Part shown: positions 42,792-55,482 of the stretch, piece after piece
Layout: every line of letters starts with the position of its first letter
Position numbering within the stretch: the first letter of the stretch is position 1
Assembly: GCA_011050525.1 (NCBI GenBank)
Contig: DRFO01000030.1
Location: 248,001 to 312,000, forward strand
Reading direction: 5' to 3'
DNA: 64,000 bases
Source: Halopseudomonas xinjiangensis
GTDB taxonomy: Bacteria > Pseudomonadota > Gammaproteobacteria > Pseudomonadales > Pseudomonadaceae
The notes under the pieces: model-generated
What the model was told of the DNA's origin: nothing
Databases searched by the model: none
Seen by the model: the letters and a program-made list of their open reading frames with translations, nothing else
Program-made: the position numbers and the translations under genes

Positions 42792-43766
42792 ATGAAAATC
42801 CCTGCATCCGAAACCCCTTCCGCCGTCCAGATCGATCTGATTCCTGAGGATCTGGCCGGGCAACGCATCGATAACTATCTGCTTACCCGCTTGAAAGGCG
42901 CGCCTCGAACACTGATCTACCGTATTTTGCGCAAAGGCGAGGTGCGGGTGAATAAAGGACGGATCAAGCCGGACTACCGATTGAAAGCCGGGGATAGCAT
43001 CCGGATCCCCCCTGTGCGACTACCTGAGCCTAACGAGCCGGTGCTGGTGGGGCAAGGTATTCTGCAGGCTCTGGAAAGCAATATTCTTTATGAAGACAAG
43101 GCGCTGATCGTGGTGAACAAGCCGGCGGGTCTGGCTGTGCATGGTGGCAGCGGGTTGAACTTTGGTGTGATCGAGGCGATGCGCCAACTGCGGCCGGAGA
43201 GCGATCAGTTGGAACTGGTTCATCGCCTTGATCGCGACACGTCAGGTTGCCTGATGATTGCCAAGCGTCGCAGCATGCTCCGCCATCTGCACGCAGCGCT
43301 ACGGAGAGATGGTGCTGGGGACGGCGTGACCAAATGTTATATAGCCTTGGTCCGGGGCCGTTGGCCGGCAACCACCAAGCGAGTTCATGCTCCGTTACAA
43401 AAGAACAATCTGCGCTCGGGCGAGCGCATGGTAGAAGTGAATGCCGAGGGCAAGGAATCGCTGACCGAGTTCAGGGTTTTGCAGCGCTATGGCGATTTCG
43501 CCACACTGGTCGAGGCGCGACCGATTACCGGCCGGACGCATCAGATCAGAGTGCACGCTCGCCACGCAGGGCACCCCATCGCGGGCGATCCCAAGTACGG
43601 TGATGATGAATTTTCGCAGCAGGTCCGTGAGCTGGGGGGCAAGCGGCTGTTTCTTCATGCGGCTTCCCTGCAAACCGAATTGCCCGATGGAGCTGTTTTG
43701 AATGTGCAGGCCGAGCCTGGACCCATGTGGGATAAAACGATCGCCAGGCTGGTTCGGGATGTCTGA
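42792..43766 (+). CDS. rluC: 23S rRNA pseudouridine synthase RluC
   Basis: RluC forms pseudouridines 955, 2504 and 2580 (E. coli numbering) in 23S rRNA. The 324-residue product has an N-terminal S4 domain ([15 protein letters not shown] to RVNKGRIK) and the catalytic Asp in [16 protein letters not shown], followed by [24 protein letters not shown]. In-frame starts at 42756 and 42777 exist; the ATG at 42792 fits the family N-terminus. A TATTAT -10-like element at 42780-42785 would place the transcript start at or near this ATG. Confidence 0.93.
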   Translation: MKIPASETPSAVQIDLIPEDLAGQRIDNYLLTRLKGAPRTLIYRILRKGEVRVNKGRIKPDYRLKAGDSIRIPPVRLPEPNEPVLVGQGILQALESNILYEDKALIVVNKPAGLAVHGGSGLNFGVIEAMRQLRPESDQLELVHRLDRDTSGCLMIAKRRSMLRHLHAALRRDGAGDGVTKCYIALVRGRWPATTKRVHAPLQKNNLRSGERMVEVNAEGKESLTEFRVLQRYGDFATLVEARPITGRTHQIRVHARHAGHPIAGDPKYGDDEFSQQVRELGGKRLFLHAASLQTELPDGAVLNVQAEPGPMWDKTIARLVRDV

Positions 43767-44442
43767 GCTGAACACGCTGATTTTTGACTGGGATGGCACC
43801 CTCGTGGATTCCATCCAGAAGATCGTGACGGCCATGCAATTCGCCGCTGAGCATGTTGGGTTGCCGGCATTGGAGGCACAGGCGGTACGCGACATCATCG
43901 GGCTGGGTTTGCCTGAGGCTGTTGCCGCGCTCTATCCGGATTTGCAGGATGCGTCGCTGAAGGCCGAATTGGTACGTGCCTATGGCGTCCATTACGTCAG
44001 ACTGGAAGAAACGCCCTCGCCGATGTTTGCAGGAGTGGTTGAGTCGCTCGAGTCTCTTCGCGAGAAGGGATTCAAGCTGGCGGTCGCGACTGGAAAGAGC
44101 CGCCGCGGGCTGGATCGTATTCTGGCGCAACACGGAATGAGTGATTATTTCGATGCGACGCGTTGCGCAGATGAAACGGCAAGCAAGCCCCATCCGCTGA
44201 TGCTCGAACAGATTATGCAGCAGCTGCAAACAGCGCCGGCTGAAGCGCTGATGCTGGGTGACAGTGAGCATGATTTGCGTATGGCGCAAAATGCAGGAAT
44301 AAGATCGGTGGCGGTCAGCTACGGGGCGCAGCCACGGGAGCATTTGCTTAGCTGCAGCCCGGACCATTGTATTGATGCTTTTATTGATTTCCATGGCTGG
44401 GTGATGCCGCAATACGGTGCCCGCCCTACAGTTGAGGTGTGA
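43759..44442 (+). CDS. HAD-family phosphatase, Gph-like
   Basis: A 227-residue haloacid dehalogenase-type phosphatase next to rluC, as in most pseudomonads. The nucleophile motif is [10 protein letters not shown] (D10 and D12), followed by [11 protein letters not shown], a conserved Lys in SKPHP and the acidic [11 protein letters not shown]. Similarity is closest to phosphoglycolate phosphatase-like enzymes; substrate is unknown. It overlaps rluC by eight bases and is followed by sppA. Confidence 0.88.
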   Translation: MSELNTLIFDWDGTLVDSIQKIVTAMQFAAEHVGLPALEAQAVRDIIGLGLPEAVAALYPDLQDASLKAELVRAYGVHYVRLEETPSPMFAGVVESLESLREKGFKLAVATGKSRRGLDRILAQHGMSDYFDATRCADETASKPHPLMLEQIMQQLQTAPAEALMLGDSEHDLRMAQNAGIRSVAVSYGAQPREHLLSCSPDHCIDAFIDFHGWVMPQYGARPTVEV

Positions 44443-44444
44443 GA

Positions 44445-45452
44445 ATGCGTTCGGATGAATGGACTGACGGCCCTATGCGTACCAAGGAACAAGAGGTAAG
44501 CGCGAGAGAAGATGGAAAGGCCTGGAAGCTTCTGGAGAACACGCTTCAGGCTTCCATTCAGGAGCAGCGTCGGTCCCGGCGCTGGGGGATTTTCTTCAAA
44601 AGCCTGACCTTCGTTTATCTGATTGGCGCGTTCCTGCTTTTCTCGCCCCTGGGCAGTCTCGACAACAGCGCAGGCGTCAATGAGCCGCATACAGCGGTTA
44701 TCGAACTGCGTGGCACCATTGCCGATCTGGAGGAGGCGAGCGCCGATAACCTCATTACCAGCTTGCGGCGGGCGTTTGAGGACACGAATACCCGAGGGGT
44801 GGTGCTGCGTATCAACAGCGGAGGTGGAAGTCCGGTTCAGTCTGGATATGTCTATGACGAGATCAAGCGGCTCCGTGGCAAATATCCGGACATCAGGGTT
44901 TATGCCGTTATTGCCGATATTGGTGCGTCAGGTGCCTATTATATTGCTGCCGCCGCTGATGAGATTTATGCGGACAAAGCCAGTCTGGTCGGGTCCATAG
45001 GGGTGACTGCGGCAGGCTTCGGCTTTGTCGAGACCCTCGACAAGCTGGGTGTGGAGCGCCGCACCTACGCGGCGGGCGAGCACAAGACGTTTCTTGATCC
45101 TTTCCAGCCTGAAAAGCCTGAAGAGCGCGCGTTCTGGCAAACGGTACTGAATGACACGCACCAGCAGTTCATCAGCCAGGTGAAGGCGGGGCGCGGTGAA
45201 CGGCTCAAGGATCATCCAGACCTGTTCAGCGGGCTCGTCTGGTCGGGCGAGCAGGCACTGCAACTTGGCCTGGTAGACGGGCTCGCGAGCACCTCCACCG
45301 TGGCAAGAGACATTATCGGCGCAGAAGAAACAGTCGATTTTACCCATCGCGAATCGCCCCTTGCCCGTTTTACCCGTCAGTTGGGGACAAGCATCGGATC
45401 TGCCATCGCGACGCATCTGGGAATGAGTTCAGGTATGCCTGTATTGCGTTGA
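44445..45452 (+). CDS. sppA: Signal peptide peptidase SppA-like S49 protease
   Basis: A 335-residue membrane-anchored serine protease of the short (36K) S49 type that degrades cleaved signal peptides. One membrane helix is near residues 46-66. The nucleophile Ser is in ADIGASGAYYIAAAADEI and the general-base Lys is probably in GEHKTFLDPF. The ATG at 44445 has GAGG seven bases upstream and overlaps the preceding gene region slightly; a GTG two codons earlier is less likely. Confidence 0.92.
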   Translation: MRSDEWTDGPMRTKEQEVSAREDGKAWKLLENTLQASIQEQRRSRRWGIFFKSLTFVYLIGAFLLFSPLGSLDNSAGVNEPHTAVIELRGTIADLEEASADNLITSLRRAFEDTNTRGVVLRINSGGGSPVQSGYVYDEIKRLRGKYPDIRVYAVIADIGASGAYYIAAAADEIYADKASLVGSIGVTAAGFGFVETLDKLGVERRTYAAGEHKTFLDPFQPEKPEERAFWQTVLNDTHQQFISQVKAGRGERLKDHPDLFSGLVWSGEQALQLGLVDGLASTSTVARDIIGAEETVDFTHRESPLARFTRQLGTSIGSAIATHLGMSSGMPVLR

Positions 45453-45457
45453 CAGGT

Positions 45458-46036
45458 TCAGGGGATGGCGAGGCCTTCGTTCCTCAGCATGTCGCACAGC
45501 CTTATCAGGGGTAACCCGATCAGGCTGTTAGGGTCATCGCCCTGCATTGCTCGAAACAGGCTGATGCCCAGGCCTTCCGCTTTGAAGCTGCCCGCACAAT
45601 CGTAGGGTTTTTCAATCTGCAGGTAGCGCTCGATGCATTCATCATCAAGCTCCCTGAAATGCACAGTGAAGGGCTCATTGATAAGCTGATGCTGGCCGCT
45701 GCGGCTGTTGAGCAGGCAAATCGATGTGATGAATTTCACCGTTTTACCACTGGACTGCCGTAGCTGATTGACCGCTGCACTGTGCTCGCCAGGTTTGCTC
45801 ACTGGCGATCCGTTAAGTAGTACCACCTGATCTGATCCGATAATTAGATGGTTGGGAAACTGGCCCGCCAGTGCCTTGGCTTTCTCCAGCGCCAGGCGCA
45901 ACGTGAGCTGTTCCGCCGTTTCGCCATCCCTTGATGCCTCGTCTATGTTCGGTGTCGCCCATTGGAACGGAATCGCCAATCGGTTCAGTAATTGGCGGCG
46001 GTACGGGGAGCTTGAGGCCAGTACCAGATCAGGCAT
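45458..46036 (-). CDS. maf: Maf/YceF-like nucleotide pyrophosphatase
   Basis: A 192-residue Maf family protein that hydrolyses non-canonical nucleotides; this genomic position matches YceF, which prefers 7-methyl-GTP. The family motif LASSSPYRRQLL (residues 6-17), the GSDQVVLLNG segment and the C-terminal LIGLPL are present. It is convergent with sppA, five bases away, and divergent from yceD. Confidence 0.92.
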   Translation of the reverse strand: MPDLVLASSSPYRRQLLNRLAIPFQWATPNIDEASRDGETAEQLTLRLALEKAKALAGQFPNHLIIGSDQVVLLNGSPVSKPGEHSAAVNQLRQSSGKTVKFITSICLLNSRSGQHQLINEPFTVHFRELDDECIERYLQIEKPYDCAGSFKAEGLGISLFRAMQGDDPNSLIGLPLIRLCDMLRNEGLAIP

Positions 46037-46133
46037 TGTTCTTTCCTTTATATAGTGTTGTGTTCTCGATAAAGGCTCATTTTATAGTGTTTGGTGTGAT
46101 ATCGGATTATTGATGTTTTTTTGCCAAATAGCT

Positions 46134-46162
46134 TTGACAGCAGACGGCATGGTCCCTAGAAT
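46134..46162 (+). promoter_or_regulatory. Strong promoter of the yceD-rpmF-plsX-fab cluster
   Basis: TTGACA (46134-46139), a 17-base spacer and TAGAAT (46157-46162) make a near-consensus sigma70 promoter. Transcription would begin near 46168-46170, only a few bases before the yceD ATG at 46172. Confidence 0.85.
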
Positions 46163-46171
46163 TGCGCGCTT

Positions 46172-46693
46172 ATGTCTGGACCCATACCCGCACACATAGA
46201 GCCGCGCAGGCTGGTTGACCGCAGCATAGTTCTGAAAGGGACTGTTTCTGCTGACAAAATGCCACGTCTAAGCGCCTTACTGGACGCTCCAGCTGGAGAC
46301 GTTCAGGTAGAGCTTTCGTTCGCGCGCGACGAGCAGGGCGTTAATGCCATGCACGGTCATTATCAGGTAGATGTGGCGTTGATCTGTCAACGTTGTCTTG
46401 AACAGGTAGTGGTGCCACTCGACAGTGAGTGCGATGTGGGTTTTGTAGAAAGTGACGAGGCAGCCAAAAATCTGCCACGGAACTACGAACCGGTTATTCT
46501 GGATGATGAAAAACTCGATCTGCACGCCTTGATCGAAGATGAACTCTTGTTGGCTTTGCCAGCAGTTCCGATGCATCCATTGGAAACATGTCAGCATCCG
46601 CCAGGCTACCAGCCTGATCCTGCGGAGCTGGAGGAAGAGGTTGAGAAACCGAATCCCTTCAGCGTGCTGGCCAAGTTGAAACGTGATACCTAA
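46172..46693 (+). CDS. yceD: YceD (DUF177) family protein
   Basis: A 173-residue DUF177 protein, the usual upstream neighbour of rpmF and linked to 23S rRNA metabolism in plants and bacteria. The CQRCLEQ motif and the acidic DDEKLDLHALIEDELLLALP segment are typical. It has no ribosome-binding site, because the mapped promoter puts the start codon almost at the 5' end of the message. Confidence 0.93.
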   Translation: MSGPIPAHIEPRRLVDRSIVLKGTVSADKMPRLSALLDAPAGDVQVELSFARDEQGVNAMHGHYQVDVALICQRCLEQVVVPLDSECDVGFVESDEAAKNLPRNYEPVILDDEKLDLHALIEDELLLALPAVPMHPLETCQHPPGYQPDPAELEEEVEKPNPFSVLAKLKRDT

Positions 46694-46712
46694 AGCTTAG
46701 GAGCTTATAGTC

Positions 46713-46895
46713 ATGGCTGTACAGCAGAACAAAAAGTCTCGTTCCGCGCGTGACATGCGTCGTTCACACGATGCTCTGTCCGCACCGGCTCTGTCCGTCG
46801 ACAAGACCACTGGCGAGACTCACCTCCGTCACCACGTGTCCCCCGATGGTTTTTACCGTGGCCGTCAGGTGATTAACAAGGACAACGACGAATAA
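46713..46895 (+). CDS. rpmF: Ribosomal protein L32
   Basis: A 60-residue L32 of the large subunit, starting [20 protein letters not shown]. The zinc-binding cysteine pair found in some L32 proteins is absent, so this is the zinc-independent form. TAGGAG precedes the ATG. It lies between yceD and plsX, the standard order. Confidence 0.97.
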   Translation: MAVQQNKKSRSARDMRRSHDALSAPALSVDKTTGETHLRHHVSPDGFYRGRQVINKDNDE

Positions 46896-46898
46896 GTC

Positions 46899-47921
46899 TT
46901 GTCCACGTCAGTTCGCTTAGCGATTGATGTGATGGGCGGGGACTTCGGTCCTCGCTGCATTATCCCCGCTGTTGCTCACAGCTTGCGGCTTTTGCCCGAG
47001 CTCGACGTTATCCTGGTAGGCTCCCCTGAACCGCTTCAGCAGCTTTGCTCTGAATATCCCCTGCCTGCCGATCGTGTTCGTTTCGTTTACACCTCCGAAA
47101 TTATTCTCGCAGATGATTCCCCTGCCAGTGTGCTGCGCTCCAAGCGCGATGCTTCCATGCGCGTGGCCATTGAGCAGGTCAGGGACGGGCTGGCTGATGG
47201 CTGCCTTAGTGCGGGCAATACCGGTGCTCTAATGGTGCTTGCGCGATCTATTCTAGGCACCCTGGACGGCATTCAGCGGCCTGCCATAATGGCGGCTTTG
47301 CCGGTTTCGGCAAAAGGCTGCTATCTGCTGGATATGGGCGCCAACGTTGACTGCTCGGCCAAACAGTTGTTCGAATTCGCCGTGATGGGCTCCGAAGCCG
47401 TAACCGAGCTGACTGGCATGCAAAAGCCGCGCATAGGGTTACTCAATATAGGCAGCGAAACCCACAAGGGCAGCCGCCAGGTCCGGGAGGTATCGGAGAT
47501 GCTTCGCGGTTGTTCGGATCTGAACTATATAGGGCATATCGAGGGCGACGGCCTGTTTCAAGACCAGGCTGACGTTGTGGTGTGCGACGGGTTCGTGGGT
47601 AATGTCGTGTTGAAGGCAAGCGAAGGTCTGGCTGGCTACCTGCAAAACGAAATACGCAGGGCTTTGCACTCGAACCTTCTGCTGCGACTCATCGCGCCGG
47701 TGTTACGCAGTGTTTTGCGTCCGGTGCGCGAGCGACACGATCCGGGTCGCTACAATGGTGCTAGCCTGCTCGGCTTGCGCGGCGTGGTGGTCAAAAGTCA
47801 TGGTGGTGCAAATCAGCAGGCTTTTGAAGCAGCCATCGCCCAAGCCATGCTTGCAAGCCAGGCAAGACTGCCTGAGCGTATTGCGCGGCGTTTGGCGTTA
47901 TGTCGAAGCGATGCGTCGTGA
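46899..47921 (+). CDS. plsX: Phosphate acyltransferase PlsX
   Basis: PlsX makes acyl-phosphate from acyl-ACP for phospholipid synthesis. The 340-residue protein begins with the conserved RLAIDVMGGDFGP and continues with SAGNTGALM and the YNGASLLGLRGVVVKSHG segment near the C-terminus. The start is a TTG three bases after rpmF without a good Shine-Dalgarno sequence, so translation may be coupled to rpmF. Confidence 0.95.
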   Translation: MSTSVRLAIDVMGGDFGPRCIIPAVAHSLRLLPELDVILVGSPEPLQQLCSEYPLPADRVRFVYTSEIILADDSPASVLRSKRDASMRVAIEQVRDGLADGCLSAGNTGALMVLARSILGTLDGIQRPAIMAALPVSAKGCYLLDMGANVDCSAKQLFEFAVMGSEAVTELTGMQKPRIGLLNIGSETHKGSRQVREVSEMLRGCSDLNYIGHIEGDGLFQDQADVVVCDGFVGNVVLKASEGLAGYLQNEIRRALHSNLLLRLIAPVLRSVLRPVRERHDPGRYNGASLLGLRGVVVKSHGGANQQAFEAAIAQAMLASQARLPERIARRLALCRSDAS

Positions 47922-48004
47922 CCTGGTTGCGACAGCCGGCATCCAAACAGCCAGTAACGCAAACTATATAAACTTTTCAACTAATTGATAACGAGGAAGG
48001 CCGC

Positions 48005-48952
48005 ATGACCAGATCCCTCGCATTTGTATTTCCCGGCCAAGGCTCACAGTCTATTGGCATGCTTGCAGAAGTGGCTGCGCAGTATGGCTCGATAGGTGAG
48101 ACCTTCGCTGAAGCCTCCGAAGCGCTGGGTTACGATCTTTGGCAGCTTGTGCAGGGCGGTCCCGAAGCTGACCTGAACCGAACGGATCGTACCCAGCCGG
48201 CAATTCTGGCAGCATCTGTTGCGCTGTGGCGCTTGTGGTCTACCCATACCGACGTCAGACCGGCTTTTGTGGCAGGGCATAGCCTGGGCGAATACACCGC
48301 TCTGGTGGCGGCTCAGGCTATCGGATTTGCCGAAGCCCTGCGCCTGGTCGAACGTCGTGGCCAACTCATGCAGCAGGCTGTGGCGGAAGGCGAGGGCGGC
48401 ATGGCCGCGATTCTGGGGCTGGAAGATCAACAGATTATCGACCTGTGCGCGCAGGCAGCCCAGGGGCAGGTGGTGAGCGCTGTGAATTTCAATGCGCCGG
48501 GACAGGTCGTTATCGCCGGGCAGGCAGTTGCCGTTCAGCGAGCGATCGAAGCATGCAAGGAAGCCGGCGCCAAGCGGGCGATTGCATTGCCCGTGAGCGT
48601 ACCCTCCCATTGCGCGTTGATGAAGCCGGCCGCCGAGCAACTGGCAAAGGACTTTCGTGCAATCGAGTGGCATACCCCCTCTGTTACGCTGGTGCAGAAC
48701 GTAACCGCCAAGCCCGCCGCCGACGCCGACGCGATGCGCACTCTGCTGGTCGAGCAGCTTTATAGTCCAGTACGCTGGGTGCAGACGATTGAGTATATTG
48801 CCGCGCAGGGCGTGACTGACCTGATCGAGTGTGGTCCGGGCAAGGTGCTTTCGGGACTGAACAAGCGCTGCGTTAAAGGTGTCAACACTTATAATCTGGA
48901 AAGCGTCGACGGTTTTGCAGCGGCACTCGAACGTTTTACACAAGGAGCTTGA
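48005..48952 (+). CDS. fabD: Malonyl-CoA:ACP transacylase FabD
   Basis: FabD loads malonyl groups onto ACP. The 315-residue protein has the opening FVFPGQGSQSIGM, the active-site Ser in AGHSLGEYTALV and the catalytic His in VPSHCALM. GAGGAAGG lies before the ATG. fabG starts two bases after its stop. Confidence 0.96.
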   Translation: MTRSLAFVFPGQGSQSIGMLAEVAAQYGSIGETFAEASEALGYDLWQLVQGGPEADLNRTDRTQPAILAASVALWRLWSTHTDVRPAFVAGHSLGEYTALVAAQAIGFAEALRLVERRGQLMQQAVAEGEGGMAAILGLEDQQIIDLCAQAAQGQVVSAVNFNAPGQVVIAGQAVAVQRAIEACKEAGAKRAIALPVSVPSHCALMKPAAEQLAKDFRAIEWHTPSVTLVQNVTAKPAADADAMRTLLVEQLYSPVRWVQTIEYIAAQGVTDLIECGPGKVLSGLNKRCVKGVNTYNLESVDGFAAALERFTQGA

Positions 48953-48954
48953 AG

Positions 48955-49698
48955 ATGAGTTTTGAGGGGAAAGTTGCGCTGATAACTGGCGCCAGTCGAG
49001 GTATCGGCCAAGCCATCGCTCATGCGCTTGCTGCAGAAGGCGCCGTAGTGGTGGGCACTGCTACCAGCGAAAGTGGCGCCCAATCGATTACCGAAAGCCT
49101 CGCTGCCGCAGGTTACAAGGGCACCGGGATGAAGCTTGATGTGCGTGATCCGCAGTCCATTTCGCTGGTCGTGGATGCCATAGCGCAACAGTTCGGCGCA
49201 CCGACCATTCTCGTGAATAATGCAGGCATAACCAGCGATAACCTGCTAATGCGAATGAAAGACGACGAATGGGATGACGTGATCAGTACCAACTTGAGCT
49301 CGGTTTACCGTTTGTCCAAGGCGGTATTGCGAGGCATGACCAAAGCGCGTTGGGGGCGTATTATCAACATCAGTTCGGTGGTCGCTGGCATGGGTAATGG
49401 CGGGCAGTCCAACTACGCGGCTGCCAAGGCGGGAATGGAAGGTTTCGCCCGAGCGCTGGCCCGAGAGGTTGGGTCTCGATCAGTGACGGTCAATTCCATT
49501 GCACCTGGATTTATTGACACCGACATGACTCGCGCCTTGAATGATAGTCAGCGCTCAGTCATGCTTGAACAGATTCCACTGGGACGTCTGGGTCAGGCTG
49601 AGGAAATTGCCGCAACCGTTGTTTTCCTTGCGAGTGAACAGGCTGGATACATTACTGGCGCGACGATCCCGGTGAACGGCGGGATGTTCATGAGCTGA
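48955..49698 (+). CDS. fabG: 3-oxoacyl-ACP reductase FabG
   Basis: FabG reduces 3-ketoacyl-ACP with NADPH. The 247-residue short-chain dehydrogenase has the cofactor motif TGASRGIG and the catalytic Ser-Tyr-Lys set in NISSVV and SNYAAAKAG. AAGGAG is seven bases before the ATG at 48955; a TTG two codons earlier is rejected. Confidence 0.97.
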   Translation: MSFEGKVALITGASRGIGQAIAHALAAEGAVVVGTATSESGAQSITESLAAAGYKGTGMKLDVRDPQSISLVVDAIAQQFGAPTILVNNAGITSDNLLMRMKDDEWDDVISTNLSSVYRLSKAVLRGMTKARWGRIINISSVVAGMGNGGQSNYAAAKAGMEGFARALAREVGSRSVTVNSIAPGFIDTDMTRALNDSQRSVMLEQIPLGRLGQAEEIAATVVFLASEQAGYITGATIPVNGGMFMS

Positions 49699-49802
49699 AT
49701 GACTGGTCACGGTTATGTGACCTAGGTATGCTCTGCACGCGAATAAATAACCCGGTACGGGTCTTCTGGCCCCGTCCATTTGCAGATAGATGCTATTGGC
49801 GC

Positions 49803-49830
49803 TTGAAAAAACGCAAATTGTTTCTATAAA
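49803..49830 (+). promoter_or_regulatory. acpP promoter
   Basis: TTGAAA (49803-49808) and TATAAA (49825-49830) are 16 bases apart, about 50 bases before acpP. ACP is needed in large amounts, so an extra promoter inside the cluster is expected. Confidence 0.65.
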
Positions 49831-49880
49831 CTACCCGCAGTCCGGCTTCTCGGAACTGCAAATAGGAGTGAGAACAAGGT

Positions 49881-50117
49881 ATGAGTACCATCGAAGAACG
49901 CGTCAAGAAAATCGTGGCCGAGCAGCTCGGCGTCAAAGAAGAAGAAGTGACCAACAGCGCTTCTTTTGTTGAAGATCTTGGCGCCGACTCCCTCGACACT
50001 GTCGAGCTGGTGATGGCTCTCGAAGAAGAGTTCGAGACCGAGATTCCGGATGAAGAAGCCGAGAAGATCACCACTGTTCAGGAAGCTATCAACTACGTGA
50101 ACTCCCACCAGAAGTAA
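49881..50117 (+). CDS. acpP: Acyl carrier protein
   Basis: The 78-residue acidic acyl carrier of fatty acid synthesis. The phosphopantetheine Ser is in the [18 protein letters not shown] motif. It begins [19 protein letters not shown]. It has its own promoter and a strong terminator immediately after, giving a short abundant message. Confidence 0.98.
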   Translation: MSTIEERVKKIVAEQLGVKEEEVTNSASFVEDLGADSLDTVELVMALEEEFETEIPDEEAEKITTVQEAINYVNSHQK

Positions 50118-50143
50118 TCACGTAGCCTGCTGACAGATCATCA

Positions 50144-50178
50144 AAGCCGCAGTTCTGGCCAGGAACTGCGGCTTTTTT
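50144..50178 (+). terminator. Rho-independent terminator after acpP
   Basis: AAGCCGCAGTTC (50144-50155) pairs with GAACTGCGGCTT (50163-50174) around a seven-base loop, followed by T residues. The 12-bp stem makes this one of the strongest terminators in the window; fabF expression needs read-through or its own promoter in 50179-50312. Confidence 0.9.
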
Positions 50179-50312
50179 GTACGTGTGAGGATTGTCGCCG
50201 AGTTTGCGATGATCCTTCGTATTGCCGCGAGCCCGCTTTATGCGGACAATATGACGTTTGCGGGGGGCTTATGGTTGCCCGCATTTCCTGAGAGTTGAAT
50301 AAGGAGTTTCCT

Positions 50313-51554
50313 GTGTCGCGCAGACGCGTCGTGGTAACCGGCTTGGGTATGTTGTCACCGCTGGGTAATTCGGTCGACAGCAGTTGGCAGGCAGCGCTGG
50401 CGGGCAAGAGTGGTATCGGCCCGATCGAACACATGGACGTCAGTGCCTTTGGCACACGTTTCGGCGGCTCCATCAAAGACTTCGATATCGAGCCCTACAT
50501 GTCTCCCAAGGAGGCTCGTAAACTCGATCTGTTTATCCAGTACGGTGTAGCGGCGTGCATCCAGGCGTTGCGTGACTCCGGATTGGAAGTAACCGATGAA
50601 AATCGCGACCGCATTGGCGTATCGATGGGGTCGGGCATCGGCGGGTTAACCAATATCGAAAAGAATCATGAGCTTCTGCTCGGTAGCGGCCCGCGCCGCA
50701 TTTCCCCGTTTTTTGTGCCCGGCTCGATCATCAATATGGTTGCTGGTTACATGTCTATTCAGTTCGGTCTGCAGGGCCCGAACTATGCGCTGACCACGGC
50801 GTGCACGACCGGGACTCACAGTATCGGCATGGCGGCCCGCAATATTGCTTATGGCGAAGCCGACGTGATGATCGCTGGCGGTTCGGAAATGGCTACCAGC
50901 AGCCTGGGCCTTGGCGGTTTCAGTGCCGCACGTGCCTTGTCGACACGCAATGAAGACCCTCAAGCAGCAAGCCGCCCCTGGGATCGAGATCGGGATGGGT
51001 TCGTACTGTCCGATGGCTCCGGTGCGATGCTGCTTGAAGAATACGAGCAGGCCAAGGCGCGGGGCGCGACAATTTACGCGGAAGTGATTGGCTTTGGCAT
51101 GAGCGGTGACGCTTACCATATGACCGCTCCGCCGGAAGATGGTCGCGGAGGCGCTGCCTGCATGCGCAACGCTTTGCGCGATGCGCAGGTGAACCCTGAC
51201 CAGGTTGGCTATATCAACGCCCACGGCACCTCGACCATGGCCGGCGACCTTGCCGAAACGCGAGCTGTCAAAACGGTGTTTGGAGAACATGCCAGCGCTC
51301 TGGCAATCAGTTCTACCAAGTCGATGACTGGCCACCTGCTGGGCGCGGCTGGCGCGGTTGAAGCCATCTTCAGTGTCCTGGCGCTGCGGGATCAGGTAGC
51401 ACCGCCGACCATCAATCTGGACAATCCCGACGAAGGTTGCGATCTCAATTATGTCGCTCATCAGGCGCAACAGCGTCCGCTTGAGACGGTTGTTTCCAAC
51501 TCCTTCGGGTTTGGCGGAACCAACGGCAGCCTGGTATTCCGTCGTCACGAATGA
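50313..51554 (+). CDS. fabF: 3-oxoacyl-ACP synthase II FabF
   Basis: FabF elongates acyl-ACP by condensation with malonyl-ACP. The 413-residue protein has the Cys-His-His triad in [24 protein letters not shown] and [15 protein letters not shown]. The start is the GTG at 50313, with AAGGAG six bases upstream; a longer in-frame TTG at 50295 would contain that site. It overlaps pabC by four bases. Confidence 0.96.
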   Translation: MSRRRVVVTGLGMLSPLGNSVDSSWQAALAGKSGIGPIEHMDVSAFGTRFGGSIKDFDIEPYMSPKEARKLDLFIQYGVAACIQALRDSGLEVTDENRDRIGVSMGSGIGGLTNIEKNHELLLGSGPRRISPFFVPGSIINMVAGYMSIQFGLQGPNYALTTACTTGTHSIGMAARNIAYGEADVMIAGGSEMATSSLGLGGFSAARALSTRNEDPQAASRPWDRDRDGFVLSDGSGAMLLEEYEQAKARGATIYAEVIGFGMSGDAYHMTAPPEDGRGGAACMRNALRDAQVNPDQVGYINAHGTSTMAGDLAETRAVKTVFGEHASALAISSTKSMTGHLLGAAGAVEAIFSVLALRDQVAPPTINLDNPDEGCDLNYVAHQAQQRPLETVVSNSFGFGGTNGSLVFRRHE

Positions 51555-52392
51555 CGGATATACCAGCGCGCTCCTCGTTTGACCCTACCTGCCTGGTGAA
51601 CGGAGTCCCGGCCAGCCAAGTGTCTGCCCATGACCGAGGCCTCGCCTATGGTGACGGCTTGTTCGAGACCATGCGCGTATCGGCTGGGCGGGCTCCTCTG
51701 GATGAGTATCACTTTTCCCGGCTGGAGTTCGGCGCTTCCTGTTTGCACTTGCCATTGAATATGCCGGAGATTCGAGCGGAGATTTCCGGCGTGGCAGCCC
51801 AACTGAACGAGGGCGTTATCAAGCTCATTGTTACCAGGGGCGAGGGCAAGCGTGGCTACGCGTCAGTAGAAGTGCCCCGGGTCACACGCATCGTCCAGAC
51901 ATCTTCTCTGCCAATCTATCCTCCTGACAGGGCCGAACGGGGCGTTGTTCTTTACCCCTGTGAAACCCGCCTGGCTATTCAGCCCAGGCTGGCTGGCGTC
52001 AAACATCTCAATCGGCTGGAACAGATCCTGGCGCGGGGCGAATGGCAGGATGACGCGTTCGGCGAAGGGTTGGTATGCGACATGCGTGGTCGCCCGATAG
52101 AGTGCACCATGAGCAATCTGTTTCTGCGCGGCGAAAACGGATGGGTTACTCCGCAGATCAGCGATTGCGGAGTAAGGGGCGTGATGCGTGATTACCTTGT
52201 TTCCCAACTGACCTCGGCTGGCGAAACGGTTGATCAGCGCTCTGTTACCATGCAGGAGTTGATGGATAGCTCCGAAATGTTTTGCTGTAACAGTGTTTTC
52301 GGGGTCTGGCCTATAGTCGGCCTCAAGGACAGAAAATGGCCCGTAGGGCCCTTCACTCGCGTCGCTCAAGCCATGGCGCAGCAGGTATTCAT

Positions 52393-52396
<4 letters not shown>
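51551..52396 (+). CDS. pabC: Aminodeoxychorismate lyase PabC
   Basis: PabC converts aminodeoxychorismate to 4-aminobenzoate for folate synthesis. The 281-residue fold-type IV PLP enzyme has the [15 protein letters not shown] motif and the PLP lysine in [13 protein letters not shown]. It sits between fabF and mltG as in most gammaproteobacteria, and its stop overlaps the mltG start. Confidence 0.93.
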
Positions 52397-55083
<2,687 letters not shown>

Positions 55084-55122
55084 CCTGAGCGCTGTGCTGG
55101 AATCCAGAGGACTAAGTGAGAC

Positions 55123-55479
55123 ATGAGCAATCCGACCGCATCGGGGCCACGTAACGGTATTCTTTCACTGACAATCAAAGACAAGTCAGTGCTTTATGCT
55201 GCCTACATGCCCTTCGTAAAGCACGGAGGGCTGTTTATTCCCACCAACAAGAGCTATCGGCCAGGTGACGAAGTGTTCATGCTGCTCAACCTGATGGACG
55301 AGCCGGAGAAAATTCCGGTCGCCGGCAAGGTTATCTGGGTCACTCCTAAAGGCGCCCAGGGCAACCGGGCAGCGGGTATTGGCGTGCAGTTCAGCGATCA
55401 GGACAATACCGCTCGCAGCAAGATAGAAACCTATCTGGCTGGTGCGCTCAAGTCGGACCGACCGACTCACACGATGTGA
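55123..55479 (+). CDS. pilZ: Type IV pilus assembly protein PilZ
   Basis: A 118-residue single-domain PilZ protein, the founding member of the family. It starts MSNPTASGPRNGILSLTIKDKSVLYAAYMPFV and lacks the RxxxR motif, as in the P. aeruginosa protein, which does not bind c-di-GMP but is needed for type IV pilus biogenesis with FimX and PilB. Context between holB and tatD agrees. Confidence 0.94.
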   Translation: MSNPTASGPRNGILSLTIKDKSVLYAAYMPFVKHGGLFIPTNKSYRPGDEVFMLLNLMDEPEKIPVAGKVIWVTPKGAQGNRAAGIGVQFSDQDNTARSKIETYLAGALKSDRPTHTM

Positions 55480-55482
55480 TTC

